From Flavobacterium nitrogenifigens (GTDB lineage Bacteria > Bacteroidota > Bacteroidia > Flavobacteriales > Flavobacteriaceae): 64,000 nt of DNA. The notes beneath the pieces are model-generated. The model was not told the DNA's origin. It saw nothing but the letters and a program-made list of their open reading frames with translations, and did not search any database. The position numbers were made by a program, and so were the translations under genes. Below are positions 55,311 through 64,000 of the stretch, piece by piece (positions within the stretch are counted from its first letter, which is position 1; every line of letters starts with the position of its first letter). The stretch covers positions 1-64,000 of the forward strand of contig NZ_QJRI01000176.1 in the NCBI RefSeq assembly GCF_003254565.1, read 5' to 3'.

Positions 55311-56009
55311 ATGAGATTAACTACATTTATTTTCTATTTAATTATAATCTTTTCGAAAGCTGCCAATGCACAAACCATACCTGTTCATAAAACAAATAAG
55401 CAAATAATAATTGACGGAAACTTATCTGATTGGAACGAACCATTTCTAGGTCCTTTTGTAATTCATAATTCTGGAGAAAAAGCATTGCAAAACACTTTTG
55501 TTTCACTTTCGTGGAATGATGAAAACTTATTCTTAGCCTATAAATGCAATGATTCTCAAATTATTGGAACATCACAAAAAAGAGACTCTCAGATATATAA
55601 TACCGATGATTTGGTTGAAGTTTTTCTCAATCCAGATGGAGACAGCCAGAATTATATTGAAATTGGAGTAAATGCATTTTCTACAAACTACGATTTACTT
55701 TTAAAATGTATTTCACCAGAATGTGGCGGATGGAACACGTCAATGGGCTTTGACATTAAAGGCTTAGAAGCTGTGAGTAAAATAACTCCTGATGGATATA
55801 TTGTAGAGATTAAAATTCCGTTTTCTAGTCTTGAGAAAATTGTAAATGGAGGTTTTCAAAGGCCTAAAATTGGAACAAAATGGAGAGGAAATGCTTTTAG
55901 AATTGATTACGGTAACAAAACTGAATATCTTGCTTTACAACCTTATAAGAGTTTGAAATTTGGATTTCATCAACCACAGGAATTTGCAGTTTTTGAATTT
56001 ATGGAGTGA
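55311..56009 (+). CDS. Secreted CBM9-like carbohydrate-binding protein
   Basis: 232 aa with a signal peptide (MRLTTFIFYLIIIFSKAANA, cleavage before QTIPVH). The rest has a CBM9-like layout: IDGNLSDWNEPFLGPFV, then VSLSWNDENLFLAYKC and DDLVEVFLNPDGDSQNYIEIGV. Such domains bind xylan or other glycans or serve as parts of surface enzymes; no catalytic domain is here. Divergent from the M1 peptidase gene. Confidence 0.8.
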   Translation: MRLTTFIFYLIIIFSKAANAQTIPVHKTNKQIIIDGNLSDWNEPFLGPFVIHNSGEKALQNTFVSLSWNDENLFLAYKCNDSQIIGTSQKRDSQIYNTDDLVEVFLNPDGDSQNYIEIGVNAFSTNYDLLLKCISPECGGWNTSMGFDIKGLEAVSKITPDGYIVEIKIPFSSLEKIVNGGFQRPKIGTKWRGNAFRIDYGNKTEYLALQPYKSLKFGFHQPQEFAVFEFME

Positions 56010-56018
56010 GTTTAGTTT

Positions 56019-56075
56019 GTTTCAAGTTTCAGGTTATCCCATGGAACTTGAAACTTGAAACTTGAAACCTGAAAC
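56019..56075. repeat. GTTTCAAG element, copy 5, between converging genes
   Basis: GTTTCAAGTTTCAGG and CCTGAAACTT-type arms (56044-56075, three GAAACTT repeats) fill the 75-bp gap between the CBM9-like stop and hisIE. Confidence 0.88.
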
Positions 56076-56084
56076 AAAATATTT

Positions 56085-56681
56085 TTATTTCTGGCGTCCT
56101 TTTAAAACTTCCACAACATCATTCAATTGATATCCTTTTGCTTGAAGCAGAATTAAATAATGAAAAAGTAAATCAGCGCTTTCGCTAAGAAATAAATCAT
56201 CGTTATTATCTTTTGCTTCAATTACTACTTCTACCGCTTCTTCTCCTACTTTTTGCGCAATTTTATTGATTCCTTTTTCGAATAAAGAAGCCACATAACT
56301 TTTCTCAGAATCAGCATTTTCTCTTCTAGTTTTAATCGTGTTTTCTAATTGTGAAATAAAACCATAGTTAGCAGAATTTGGCTCTTGCCAACAAGTATCA
56401 GCTCCTGTGTGACAAGTTGGCCCGACTGGTTTTGCTTGAATTAAAAGCGTATCGCCATCGCAGTCGTTTTTAATGCTTACTAGATTTAAAAAATTACCAC
56501 TCTCCTCGCCTTTTGTCCAAAGTCTTTGTTTTGAACGGCTAAAGAAAGTTACTTTCTGCGTTTCTATTGTTTTCTGAAGCGATTCTTCATTCATATAACC
56601 CAGCATCAAAACATTTTTTGTTTCTGAATCCTGAATGATCGCTGGAATTAATCCGTGTGCGCTTTTGATATCGATGTCCAT
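56085..56681 (-). CDS. hisI: Phosphoribosyl-AMP cyclohydrolase / phosphoribosyl-ATP diphosphatase
   Basis: 198 aa, HisI and HisE fused, steps 2 and 3 of histidine synthesis. HisI part (about 1-110): TFFSRSKQRLWTKGEESGN and GPTCHTGADTCW with the zinc cysteines. HisE part (about 115-198): KIAQKVGEEAVEVVIEAKD. Last gene of the his operon; 113-bp gap after hisF with words of the TTTTAGATTTT and TTGGAATTT type. Confidence 0.96.
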   Translation of the reverse strand: MDIDIKSAHGLIPAIIQDSETKNVLMLGYMNEESLQKTIETQKVTFFSRSKQRLWTKGEESGNFLNLVSIKNDCDGDTLLIQAKPVGPTCHTGADTCWQEPNSANYGFISQLENTIKTRRENADSEKSYVASLFEKGINKIAQKVGEEAVEVVIEAKDNNDDLFLSESADLLFHYLILLQAKGYQLNDVVEVLKGRQK

Positions 56682-56794
56682 GTCTATTTTAGATTTTACA
56701 TTTCAGATTTTAGATTCTAAAAACTGAAAATTTATTTTTTTTGATTTTTTGATATTGCTATTGATTGGAATTTGGCGCTTCAAGAATTGGAATT

Positions 56795-57550
56795 TTACAA
56801 CCTTACTTCTATATTGTTATTTCTTAATTCTTGTTTCAAAGCTTTGATTTCAATTTCCTTAAAATGGAAAACACTTGCCGCTAAAGCCGCATCGGCTTTT
56901 CCTTTTTGAAATGAATCAACAAAGTGCTGTATGTTTCCTGCACCTCCAGAAGCGATGATCGGAATATTTACTAATTCTGAAAGTTTAGCCAAAGCTTCAT
57001 TTGCGAAACCATTTTTAGTTCCATCATTATCCATTGAAGTGAAAAGAATTTCTCCTGCACCACGTTCTGCCACTTCAACAGCCCAATCAAACAGATTCAA
57101 TTCAGTTGGAACTTTTCCTCCAACTAAATGCACAATCCATTGTCCGTCAATTTGTTTTGCATCAATTGCAACTACAACACATTGACTTCCAAATTTCTGA
57201 GCTAAATCGTTTATCAATTGCGGATTTTTTACTGCCGATGAATTTATTGAAACTTTATCAGCTCCATTATTCAGTAGAATATTAACATCTTCAACAGATG
57301 AAATTCCACCACCAACTGTAAACGGAATATTAATTTTTTCTGCAACGCTTCGCACCATATTTACAAGTGTTTTACGTCTTTCTTCAGTTGCCGAAATATC
57401 CAGAAAAACCAATTCGTCTGCACCTTCAGCAGAATAAATCTCAGCCAACTCCACAGGATCACCTGCATCACGCAAGTCCACGAAATTAACGCCTTTTACG
57501 GTTCTACCGTTTTTTATATCTAAGCAAGGTATGATTCTTTTTGCTAACAT
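56795..57550 (-). CDS. hisF: Imidazole glycerol phosphate synthase, cyclase subunit
   Basis: 251 aa TIM barrel. Catalytic D in [15 protein letters not shown] and D in [11 protein letters not shown]. It uses ammonia from HisH to form IGP and AICAR. Phosphate loops FTVGGGIS and IASGGAGN present. After hisA with a 69-bp gap. Confidence 0.97.
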   Translation of the reverse strand: MLAKRIIPCLDIKNGRTVKGVNFVDLRDAGDPVELAEIYSAEGADELVFLDISATEERRKTLVNMVRSVAEKINIPFTVGGGISSVEDVNILLNNGADKVSINSSAVKNPQLINDLAQKFGSQCVVVAIDAKQIDGQWIVHLVGGKVPTELNLFDWAVEVAERGAGEILFTSMDNDGTKNGFANEALAKLSELVNIPIIASGGAGNIQHFVDSFQKGKADAALAASVFHFKEIEIKALKQELRNNNIEVRL

Positions 57551-57567
57551 GTTTAATGTTTATTGTT

Positions 57568-57628
57568 GGTTGTTTATTGTTTTTGGTTCGTATCGTAACT
57601 CTAAACCAAAAACAACAAACTATAAACC
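57568..57628. repeat. Inverted repeat between hisA and hisF
   Basis: GGTTGTTTATTGTTTTTGG faces CCAAAAACAACAAACTATA with two or three mismatches. Forms a hairpin in the hisA-hisF mRNA; the right arm reaches the hisA stop. Confidence 0.75.
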
Positions 57629-58345
57629 AATTATATAGTTCTCTAATTGTTTCAAACTGATTCTGCCTTCGTAAATTGCTTTTCCGATAATTGTTCCTTC
57701 ACAGCCTAATTCTGCTAGTTTTGGTAATTCGTCGAAAGTTGAAATTCCGCCAGAAGCGATTAATTTTATGCCGCCAGCTTCTGCTAAAATTTTGCTGTAT
57801 AAATCAAAACTTGGGCCTTGCAGCATTCCATCTTTCGCAATATCGGTACAAATAACGTACTGAATTCCTTTATTTTGATAATCCTGAATAAACGGAACTA
57901 AATCTTCATTTGATTCTTCTAACCAACCAGAAACTGCGATTTTTTCGTCCTTCGCATCGGCTCCTAAAATAATTTTCTCCGAACCATATTCCGAAATCCA
58001 TTTTTCGAAAATAGCTCTGTTTTTAACCGCGATACTTCCGCCCGTAATCTGATTTGCACCGCTTTCAAAAGCAATTCTCAAATCATCATCCGATTTTAAT
58101 CCGCCTCCAAAATCAATTTTTAAGCTGGTTTGTGTTGCAATCTGTTCTAAGATCTTATAATTGACAATCTTGCTTGATTTTGCACCGTCAAGATCCACTA
58201 AATGCAGATATTCAATTCCGTGCGCTTCAAATGATTTTGCCACTTCAAGCGGATTTTCATTGTAAATTATTTTGGTATCATAATCACCTTTGGACAAACG
58301 AACACATTTTCCTTCAATGATATCTATGGCTGGTATTATTCGCAT
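57620..58345 (-). CDS. hisA: ProFAR isomerase
   Basis: 241 aa TIM barrel. Opens [20 protein letters not shown] with the catalytic Asp; the second Asp is in [15 protein letters not shown]. It isomerises ProFAR to PRFAR, step 4 of the pathway. Phosphate loops IDFGGGLKS and IASGGIST. Confidence 0.97.
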   Translation of the reverse strand: MRIIPAIDIIEGKCVRLSKGDYDTKIIYNENPLEVAKSFEAHGIEYLHLVDLDGAKSSKIVNYKILEQIATQTSLKIDFGGGLKSDDDLRIAFESGANQITGGSIAVKNRAIFEKWISEYGSEKIILGADAKDEKIAVSGWLEESNEDLVPFIQDYQNKGIQYVICTDIAKDGMLQGPSFDLYSKILAEAGGIKLIASGGISTFDELPKLAELGCEGTIIGKAIYEGRISLKQLENYIIGL

Positions 58346-58383
58346 TTAATTTTAGATTTTAGATTAACGATTTTAGATTTTAG

Positions 58384-58401
58384 TCCCGATAGCTATCGGG
58401 A
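58384..58401. repeat. 18-bp palindrome TCCCGATAGCTATCGGGA, copy 2
   Basis: A perfect palindrome in the hisH-hisA gap, identical to that at 26452-26469. Preceded by reiterated TTTTAGATTTTAGA words. Confidence 0.95.
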
Positions 58402-58452
58402 TGATATTTTGATTGTTATTGATTTTTGAACTTTCAAATTGGAATTTAGGAT

Positions 58453-59043
58453 TTAAGAAATTGGCATTTTTAAAAAATTCCCAAGGATTTTCTCTCCAAC
58501 ATCACCGCTTTTTTCTGGGTGAAATTGAGTTCCGTAAAAATTATCTTTTTGTAATGCCGATGCATACTCAATGTCGTAATTGGTTGTTGCGATAGATTCC
58601 GCACAATTTGGAGCATAAAAACTATGAACCAGATACATGAATTCATTTTCAGAAATATCTTTGAACAAATCGGTTTTTAAATCATAAATCTGATTCCAAC
58701 CCATTTGCGGCACTTTTACGTTGTTTGAAAATTTCAAAACATCAACATCAAAAATTCCTAAACCTTGCGTATTTCCTTCTTCAGTCTTATTGCACATCAA
58801 CTGCATTCCAAGACAAATTCCTAAGACGGGCTGTTTCAATTGCGGAATCAAACCATCTAAACCACTTTCGCGAAGTTTCGCCATAGCCGAACTCGCCTCG
58901 CCTACGCCAGGAAAAATCACTTTATCAGCCGATTTAATTTCTTCTGGATTGTTAGTCAGAACAGCTTTAAAACCCAATCTTTCAATAGCAAACATAATGC
59001 TCTGAATATTTCCTGCTCCGTAATTTATAATTACTATTTTCAT
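58453..59043 (-). CDS. hisH: Imidazole glycerol phosphate synthase, glutaminase subunit
   Basis: 196 aa class-I glutamine amidotransferase. Cys in LGICLGMQLM, His/Glu in TQFHPEKSG, both required, and an oxyanion region PGVGEASS. Delivers ammonia to HisF. After hisB with a 87-bp gap. Confidence 0.97.
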   Translation of the reverse strand: MKIVIINYGAGNIQSIMFAIERLGFKAVLTNNPEEIKSADKVIFPGVGEASSAMAKLRESGLDGLIPQLKQPVLGICLGMQLMCNKTEEGNTQGLGIFDVDVLKFSNNVKVPQMGWNQIYDLKTDLFKDISENEFMYLVHSFYAPNCAESIATTNYDIEYASALQKDNFYGTQFHPEKSGDVGEKILGNFLKMPIS

Positions 59044-59061
59044 TTGTTTTTTGTTTGTTTT

Positions 59062-59125
59062 GTTTCAGGTTTCACGTTTCAAGTTACTCAACAAAACGTG
59101 AAACCTGAAACCTGAAACTTGAAAC
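59062..59125. repeat. GTTTCAAG element, copy 6, between hisB and hisH
   Basis: GTTTCAGGTTTCACGTTTCA and AACGTGAAACCTGAAACC-type arms form a hairpin in the mRNA. Confidence 0.88.
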
Positions 59126-59130
59126 AAATT

Positions 59131-60267
59131 TTAAAGCATTCCCTTGGTCGAAGGCAAAATCATTTTTTCTGTATCTCTTTTTACGGCTACTTTTATCGCT
59201 TTCGCGAAAGCTTTAAAAATGGCTTCAATTTTGTGATGCTCGTTGATTCCTTCTGCTTTGATATTTAAGTTCGCTTTTGCACCGTCTGTGAAGGATTTAA
59301 AGAAATGATAAAACATTTCAGTCGGCATTTTTCCCACCATTTCACGTTTAAATTCAGTTTCCCAAATCAGCCAGTTTCTTCCACCAAAGTCAATTGCAGC
59401 TTGCGCTAAACAATCATCCATTGGAAGGCAGAATCCGTAACGCTCGATTCCTAGTTTGTTTCCTAACGCTTTCGCAAAAACTTCCCCCAAAGCAATTGCT
59501 GTGTCTTCGATTGTGTGGTGTTCATCTACTTCTAAATCACCTTTTACGGTAATTTCCAAATCCATTTGACCGTGACGTGAGATTTGATCTAACATGTGGT
59601 CAAAAAAGGCAATTCCGGTGTCGATTTTACTTTTTCCGGTCCCGTCAAGATTTAGATTGATGTAAATATCTGTTTCGTTTGTTTTACGAGTAATTGAAGC
59701 AGAACGCGCTTCTAATTTTAAGAACTCATAGATTTTCTTCCAATCCATTGTTTGTAAAACAATTGTTTCGTTCAATTCTTCACGTTTTGACGAAATTTCA
59801 TTGCTTCCAATTCCGTCTGTATCATTCATGAAAATCGCTTTTGCTCCTAAGTTTTTAGCCAGTTCAACATCTGTCAAACGATCTCCTAAAACAAAAGAAT
59901 TCTCTAAATCATATTCTGGATTGTTCAAATATTTAGTCAACATTCCAGTTCTTGGCTTGCGTGTTGGTGCATTTTCTTCTGGAAAAGTTCTGTCGACGAA
60001 GATTTCATCAAAAACAACTCCTTCATTTTCAAAAGCTTTTAAGATGAAATTCTGCGTTGGCCAAAACGTATCTTCAGGAAAACTATCCGTTCCTAATCCG
60101 TCCTGATTGGTCACCATTGCCAATTCGTAATCTAATTCATTGGCTATTTTAGCCAAATATTGAAATGCTTTTGGATAAAACTCTAGTTTATCTAAGCTGT
60201 CTAATTGGTAATTTTCTGGTTCTAAAACAATCGTTCCGTCACGATCGATAAAAAGTACTTTTTTCAT
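59131..60267 (-). CDS. hisB: Histidinol-phosphatase / imidazoleglycerol-phosphate dehydratase
   Basis: 378 aa bifunctional. N-terminal HAD phosphatase (about 1-170): [13 protein letters not shown], then [11 protein letters not shown] and [14 protein letters not shown]-terminal dehydratase (about 185-378): [19 protein letters not shown] and [11 protein letters not shown] and [14 protein letters not shown]. Steps 6 and 8 of the pathway. After hisC with a 109-bp gap. Confidence 0.97.
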   Translation of the reverse strand: MKKVLFIDRDGTIVLEPENYQLDSLDKLEFYPKAFQYLAKIANELDYELAMVTNQDGLGTDSFPEDTFWPTQNFILKAFENEGVVFDEIFVDRTFPEENAPTRKPRTGMLTKYLNNPEYDLENSFVLGDRLTDVELAKNLGAKAIFMNDTDGIGSNEISSKREELNETIVLQTMDWKKIYEFLKLEARSASITRKTNETDIYINLNLDGTGKSKIDTGIAFFDHMLDQISRHGQMDLEITVKGDLEVDEHHTIEDTAIALGEVFAKALGNKLGIERYGFCLPMDDCLAQAAIDFGGRNWLIWETEFKREMVGKMPTEMFYHFFKSFTDGAKANLNIKAEGINEHHKIEAIFKAFAKAIKVAVKRDTEKMILPSTKGML

Positions 60268-60281
60268 ATTTTATTTTTTTT

Positions 60282-60370
60282 CCGCCACGAATTCACGAAT
60301 TATATTAAATCTCAATGGCAAAATGACTTTGTGTTCTTTGCGTAATTCTTTGCGAACTTTGCGGTTAAAT
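60282..60370. repeat. CTTTGCG-family words between hisC and hisB
   Basis: CTTTGCGTAATTCTTTGCG then ACTTTGCGGTTAAAT (60336-60370) share the last 15 bp with 26561-26575. CCGCCACGAATTCACGAATT precedes (60282-60301). Confidence 0.75.
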
Positions 60371-60376
60371 AAACTC

Positions 60377-61426
60377 TTAACTTAATAGTTTCAATTCTCT
60401 AATTACAACTTCATTTTCTTCTTTCGTTCCAATTGTAAAACGAAGACAATTTTCGCATAAAGGCTGTGTAGTTCTGTTTCGAATTACGATTCCTTTTTCG
60501 ATTAACTGATCGTATCTTTTGTTGGCATCATCCACTTTTGCTAGAATAAAATTAGCTTCTGTTGGATACACTTTTTCAACAAAACTTACCTCAAGTAATA
60601 CTTTAAGCAACTCTTCTCTTTGTTCAATTATAGAAGCTATTTCTTGTTTAATTTTATCAGAATCTTTTAAGCGCTCTTTAGCTCTTTGCTGCGTTAGTTC
60701 GTTTACGTTGTAAGGTGGTTTTATTTTATTTAAAATTGAAATCACTTCTTCAGAAGCATAGCAAACTCCCAAACGAATTCCAGCTAAACCATAAGCCTTA
60801 GAAAGTGTTTGTGTAATCACTAAATTTGGATATTCATCCATTTCTGTGAGCCAGCTTTCTTTCTCCGAAAAATCAATGTAAGCTTCATCAATGACAACTA
60901 AACCTTTAAAGTTTTGAAGCAGTTTCACCACACTTTCGTCTGAAAAAGAATTTCCAGTTGGATTATTTGGCGAACATAAAAAGATGATTTTTGTATTCTC
61001 ATCAACCGCTTCTAAAATCTTCTCAACCTGTGGCTGAAAATCAGTAGTCAATAAAACTTCTCTGTTTTCAACAGCATTAATATTCGCTAAAACACCATAC
61101 ATTCCGTACGTTGGTGGCAACGAAATAATATTGTCTTTATTGGGTTCACAAAAAGCTCTGAAAAGTAAATCTAAAACTTCATCACTCCCATTTCCTAATA
61201 AAATTTGGCTTTGCTTAGTTAAATTATTCTTAGCTAAAATCGCTTTAACTGAATTCTGCTGTGGATCTGGATAACGGTTCACGCCATTTTGATACGGATT
61301 TTCATTAGCATCCAGAAAAATCATTTCAGCTGTATCAAAATCCTCAAATTCATCTCTTGCAGAAGAATACGGTTTTAAAGATTTTACGTTTTCACGTGTT
61401 ATTGTATTTATATCGAAAGTATTCAT
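60377..61426 (-). CDS. hisC: Histidinol-phosphate aminotransferase
   Basis: 349 aa from the ATG at 61426 (MNTFDINTITRENV); the frame opens at 61459, within the hisD-hisC gap. PLP lysine in TLSKAYGLAGIRLG; substrate loops LLGNGSDEVLDLLF and CSPNNPTGN. Class-II-like fold-type-I aminotransferase, step 7 of the pathway. Confidence 0.96.
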   Translation of the reverse strand: MNTFDINTITRENVKSLKPYSSARDEFEDFDTAEMIFLDANENPYQNGVNRYPDPQQNSVKAILAKNNLTKQSQILLGNGSDEVLDLLFRAFCEPNKDNIISLPPTYGMYGVLANINAVENREVLLTTDFQPQVEKILEAVDENTKIIFLCSPNNPTGNSFSDESVVKLLQNFKGLVVIDEAYIDFSEKESWLTEMDEYPNLVITQTLSKAYGLAGIRLGVCYASEEVISILNKIKPPYNVNELTQQRAKERLKDSDKIKQEIASIIEQREELLKVLLEVSFVEKVYPTEANFILAKVDDANKRYDQLIEKGIVIRNRTTQPLCENCLRFTIGTKEENEVVIRELKLLS

Positions 61427-61445
61427 TGTTTTTATTTTTTTTAGA

Positions 61446-61504
61446 GAGGAAAGAATCAAGATGAACGAACAAAGACTTAAATCTTGGCTCTTGCTTCTTT
61501 CATC
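61446..61504. repeat. Inverted repeat between hisD and hisC
   Basis: GAGGAAAGAATCAAGA (61446-61461) faces TCTTGCTTCTTTCATC (61489-61504), 14 of 16 pairs. Confidence 0.7.
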
Positions 61505-61508
61505 TTTT

Positions 61509-62792
61509 TTACTCTAAACTCTTCAATCTTAAAGTCACAGCATTTTTATGTGCCTGTAATCCTTCGGCTTCGGCCATCAATTCAATCGCTTTTCCAATAT
61601 TTTGAATTCCTTTTTCTGAAATCTTCTGAAATGTCATCGATTTCATAAAACTGTCTAGATTTACACCGCTGTAGTTCTTCGCGTAGCCATTTGTCGGCAA
61701 AGTATGATTGGTACCAGAAGCGTAATCTCCAGCGCTTTCAGGAGTATAATTTCCGATGAAAACAGAACCTGCATTTATAATTCCGTTGCAGTAGAAATCA
61801 TCATATTCTGAACAGATAATAAAGTGTTCTGGTCCATATTCATTTATTAAATCTAAAGCAATCTTATCATTTTCAACATAAATCAATTTTGAATTTTCAA
61901 TTGCTTTTTCTGCTATAGCTTTTCTAGGAAGCACTTCTAACTGTGATTGAACTTCTTTTTCTACTTCTGTAATCAATTTTCTTGAAGTTGAAACCAAAAT
62001 CACTTGGCTATCTGTTCCGTGTTCGGCCTGAGATAATAAGTCTGAAGCTACAAACGCAGGAACTGCAGTATCATCGGCAACAATCAACAATTCTGAAGGC
62101 CCTGCAGGCATATCAATTGCAACGCCAAACTGAGTAGCCAATTGTTTAGCCACAGTCACAAATTGATTTCCAGGTCCGAAGATTTTATATACTTTTGGAA
62201 TTGATTGTGTTCCGAAAGTCATTCCTGCAATAGCTTGGATTCCGCCAACTTTTAGAATTTTAGTTACGCCACATAAATTTGCAGCATACAAAATTGCTGG
62301 ATTAATTTTTCCTTTTTTGTCTGGTGGAGAACATAACACAATCTCTTTACAGCCCGCAATTTCAGCAGGCACAGCCAACATTAAAACAGTCGAAAACAAA
62401 GGCGCTGTTCCTCCTGGGATATACAAACCAATTTTTTGAATAGGTCTTTTTTCCTGCCAACAGTTTACTCCTTCTATAGTTTCAACAGAAACACGATCTG
62501 TTTTTTGAGCGCTGTGAAATTTATAAATATTCTCTTTTGCTAATGCAATAGCTTCTTTTAATTCAGCCGGAATCAAACTAATTGCTTCTTCGATTTCCGC
62601 TTGAGAAACTTCATAATTCTCTTGAGAAATTCCGTCAAAAATCGAAGTATATTTAGCGACAGCTTCATCTCCTTTTCTTTGCACTTCTTTAAAGATTTCT
62701 TTTACTGTCACCTCAATGTCGTCAACAGTTTTAGTCGGTCTTTTTAATATTTCTGACCAGATTTCTGGTTTTGGATTGTCTATTTTATTCAT
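61509..62792 (-). CDS. hisD: Histidinol dehydrogenase
   Basis: 427 aa, zinc enzyme for the last two oxidations to histidine. PAGPSELLIVADDTAVPAF, LLSQAEHGTDSQVIL (zinc His) and SAGDYASGTNHTLPT. The second gene of the operon; 101-bp gap after hisG. Confidence 0.97.
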   Translation of the reverse strand: MNKIDNPKPEIWSEILKRPTKTVDDIEVTVKEIFKEVQRKGDEAVAKYTSIFDGISQENYEVSQAEIEEAISLIPAELKEAIALAKENIYKFHSAQKTDRVSVETIEGVNCWQEKRPIQKIGLYIPGGTAPLFSTVLMLAVPAEIAGCKEIVLCSPPDKKGKINPAILYAANLCGVTKILKVGGIQAIAGMTFGTQSIPKVYKIFGPGNQFVTVAKQLATQFGVAIDMPAGPSELLIVADDTAVPAFVASDLLSQAEHGTDSQVILVSTSRKLITEVEKEVQSQLEVLPRKAIAEKAIENSKLIYVENDKIALDLINEYGPEHFIICSEYDDFYCNGIINAGSVFIGNYTPESAGDYASGTNHTLPTNGYAKNYSGVNLDSFMKSMTFQKISEKGIQNIGKAIELMAEAEGLQAHKNAVTLRLKSLE

Positions 62793-62801
62793 TTTTTTTA
62801 T

Positions 62802-62883
62802 GCTTTATGCTATAAGCTGTACGCTTTAAGCTTTCTTAACTTTGTCTATTTTGGCTTAAAGCTTAAAGCTTACTGCCTAAAGC
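62802..62883. repeat. GCTTTAAGC-family inverted repeat between hisG and hisD
   Basis: GCTATAAGCTGTACGCTTTA (62809 area to 62828) faces TAAAGCTTACTGCCTAAAGC (62864-62883), imperfect. Confidence 0.75.
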
Positions 62884-62893
62884 GGGCGCAGCC

Positions 62894-63751
62894 CTAAAGA
62901 ACCATTTTCTCAATTGGGCAAACTAGAATTCCTTCTGCTCCTACTTCTTTTAACTGATCTATTACATCCCAAAAAGTATCTTTATCGATTACTGAGTGAA
63001 CACTACTCCAACCTTCTTGAGCTAACGGAAGAACTGTTAAACTTCTTAAAACTGGAAGAATTTTTCCAACTGCTTCAATTTTGTCATTTGGAACGTTCAT
63101 TAGGATATATTTTGAATTTCTAGCTCTTAAAACAGCTTGAATTCTGAATTTTAAAGTATCAATGTGTTTTTGAATTTCTGGAGAAACTTTTGGAGAAACT
63201 GCTAAAACTGCCTCACTTTTCAAAATAACTTCAACTTCTTTTAAGTTGTTTTTAAATAATGTGCTTCCACTTGAAACAATATCAACAATTGCGTCAGCAA
63301 GACCAATATTTGGGGCAATTTCTACAGAACCAGAGATTTGGTGAATATCTACAGTTAGACCAAATTTATTAAAATATTCTGTCACTGTATTTGGGTAAGA
63401 GGTGGCAATTCGAAGATTCGCTAGATCTTGTACCGAATTGTATTCGAATGTTTTAGGAACAGCAACAGAAACTTTGCATTTTGAAAAACCTAATTTTTGA
63501 ACTACTTCGATTCCTTTTCCTTTTTCTACCAAAAGATTATCGCCAACGATAGCTAAATCTACTACTCCGTCGATTAGATATTGTGGAATATCAGAATTTC
63601 TAAGATATAAAACTTCAAGAGGAAAATTTGAAGCTTCGGCTTTTAACTGATCGATTCCGTTGTTAATTGAAATACCGCAGTCTTTTAGAATTTGAATGCT
63701 GTCTTCGTTTAAACGTCCAGATTTTTGAATTGCAATTTTTAAAGTACTCAT
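62894..63751 (-). CDS. hisG: ATP phosphoribosyltransferase, long form
   Basis: 285 aa with a C-terminal regulatory domain (about 210-285) characteristic of the long form, which is inhibited by histidine. The catalytic domain begins KIAIQKSGRLNEDSIQILKDCGI, and the PRPP loop is DIVSSGSTLFKNN. First step of the pathway and the first structural gene, following the attenuator. Confidence 0.96.
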   Translation of the reverse strand: MSTLKIAIQKSGRLNEDSIQILKDCGISINNGIDQLKAEASNFPLEVLYLRNSDIPQYLIDGVVDLAIVGDNLLVEKGKGIEVVQKLGFSKCKVSVAVPKTFEYNSVQDLANLRIATSYPNTVTEYFNKFGLTVDIHQISGSVEIAPNIGLADAIVDIVSSGSTLFKNNLKEVEVILKSEAVLAVSPKVSPEIQKHIDTLKFRIQAVLRARNSKYILMNVPNDKIEAVGKILPVLRSLTVLPLAQEGWSSVHSVIDKDTFWDVIDQLKEVGAEGILVCPIEKMVL

Positions 63752-63802
63752 TTTTTTAGTTGTTTGTTGGATTAATAGTTTGAGTACAAAGAGAGCTTGA
63801 AA

Positions 63803-63836
63803 TAAAAAACCCGTTTGATGTACTCAAACGGGTTTT
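63803..63836 (-). terminator. Leader (attenuation) terminator before hisG
   Basis: AAACCCGTTTGA / TCAAACGGGTTT (12 bp, 5-nt loop) with a T tract on the minus strand. Downstream, GTACTCAAA (minus strand, 63786-63778) could pair with the 5' arm and loop, an extra structure. Confidence 0.93.
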
Positions 63837-63863
63837 AAAATATGATGATTTACACGCATACCA

Positions 63864-63923
63864 TTAACACATCGCTTGAGAGCAATAATGTAAATGATGA
63901 TGATGTAATTGAATTGAAATCAT
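63864..63923 (-). CDS. his leader peptide (attenuator)
   Basis: A 19-codon ORF, MISIQLHHHHLHYCSQAMC, with five His codons (7-10 and 12, all CAT). It lies 28 bp before the terminator. Ribosomes stalling at these codons would favour reading through to hisG. This is the classic his attenuator layout known in enterobacteria. Its promoter is at 63959-63990. Confidence 0.93.
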   Translation of the reverse strand: MISIQLHHHHLHYCSQAMC

Positions 63924-63958
63924 AATTTGTTTTGTTTTTTACTTCTTTGATTCGGTTG

Positions 63959-63990
63959 CAAATATACTAGATAAAATAATTAAAAAGCAA
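63959..63990 (-). promoter_or_regulatory. Promoter of the his operon
   Basis: -33 TTG (63990-63988) and -7 TATATTTG (63966-63959), 21 bp apart, an exact Bacteroidota promoter pattern. The start of transcription would be about 63952, about 30 bp before the leader ATG. Confidence 0.82.
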
Positions 63991-64000
63991 TTTTTATTTT

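Overview
This window looks like a stretch of chromosome from a Flavobacterium or close relative (Bacteroidota). The evidence is low GC with A/T-rich gaps, promoters of the TTG-N17-23-TAnnTTTG type (clear before the arsR and his operons), almost no purine-rich Shine-Dalgarno sequences, and family-typical genes: a fused branched-chain ketoacid dehydrogenase E1, an enlarged signal peptidase I, short LeuA, and bifunctional HisB and HisIE. There is no phage, transposase gene, CRISPR array or rRNA. Placement to genus is inference from gene content.

Layout. 1-5 kb: tRNA-Tyr, lepB, a metallo-hydrolase with a Crp/Fnr regulator, a MESH1-like HD hydrolase, an ECF sigma factor. 5-17 kb: small accessory and stress genes, including an endonuclease V-like protein, a ChrB-AraC fusion, VOC proteins, an ArsR/AHSA1/DoxX/DUF4256 operon, an Ntn amidase, an ABC-F ATPase, a transglutaminase-like membrane protein and a cytosolic PBP2 protein. 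17-35 kb: housekeeping and metabolic genes (DinB, nucleoside phosphorylase, SUI1/YciH, 2OG oxygenase, BCKDH E1, quinone-type reductase, MscS channel, two helicases, NDH-2, MFS efflux). 35-38 kb: small secreted proteins and a gene-poor patch with a ParE-toxin remnant. 37.7-42.8 kb: a CNMP/CBS/DUF294 nucleotidyltransferase with a DnaQ-like protein that has lost catalytic residues, facing acs. 43-51.5 kb: the isoleucine/valine/leucine block leuA-leuB-ilvD-ilvB-ilvN-ilvC. 51.6-56 kb: a helical Bacteroidota protein, an M1 peptidase and a CBM9-like protein. 56-64 kb: a complete histidine operon, hisG-D-C-B-H-A-F-IE.

Regulation. Both amino-acid blocks carry a transcription attenuator that can be read directly. 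Before ilvD lies a 25-codon leader ORF rich in Ile and Val codons, followed by an intrinsic terminator. Before hisG lies a 19-codon leader ORF with five His codons, four of them consecutive, also followed by an intrinsic terminator and preceded by a good TAnnTTTG promoter. The arsR operon has two copies of an 18-bp dyad placed across its promoter, which suggests autoregulation.

The most unusual signal is in the gaps. They hold a small vocabulary of dispersed, mostly inverted-repeat words (GTTTCAAG, ATTCCAAATTCC, CTTTGCG, TCCCGATAGCTATCGGGA, AACACATAGAAACATAG, and a GTCATCCTGAG 27-bp inverted repeat). These are often nested within one another at convergent gene ends, and almost every his intercistronic gap contains one. 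A 357-bp direct duplication at 22737-23450 carries end fragments of both neighbouring genes. Its two copies differ almost only at synonymous sites, and the central part is identical.
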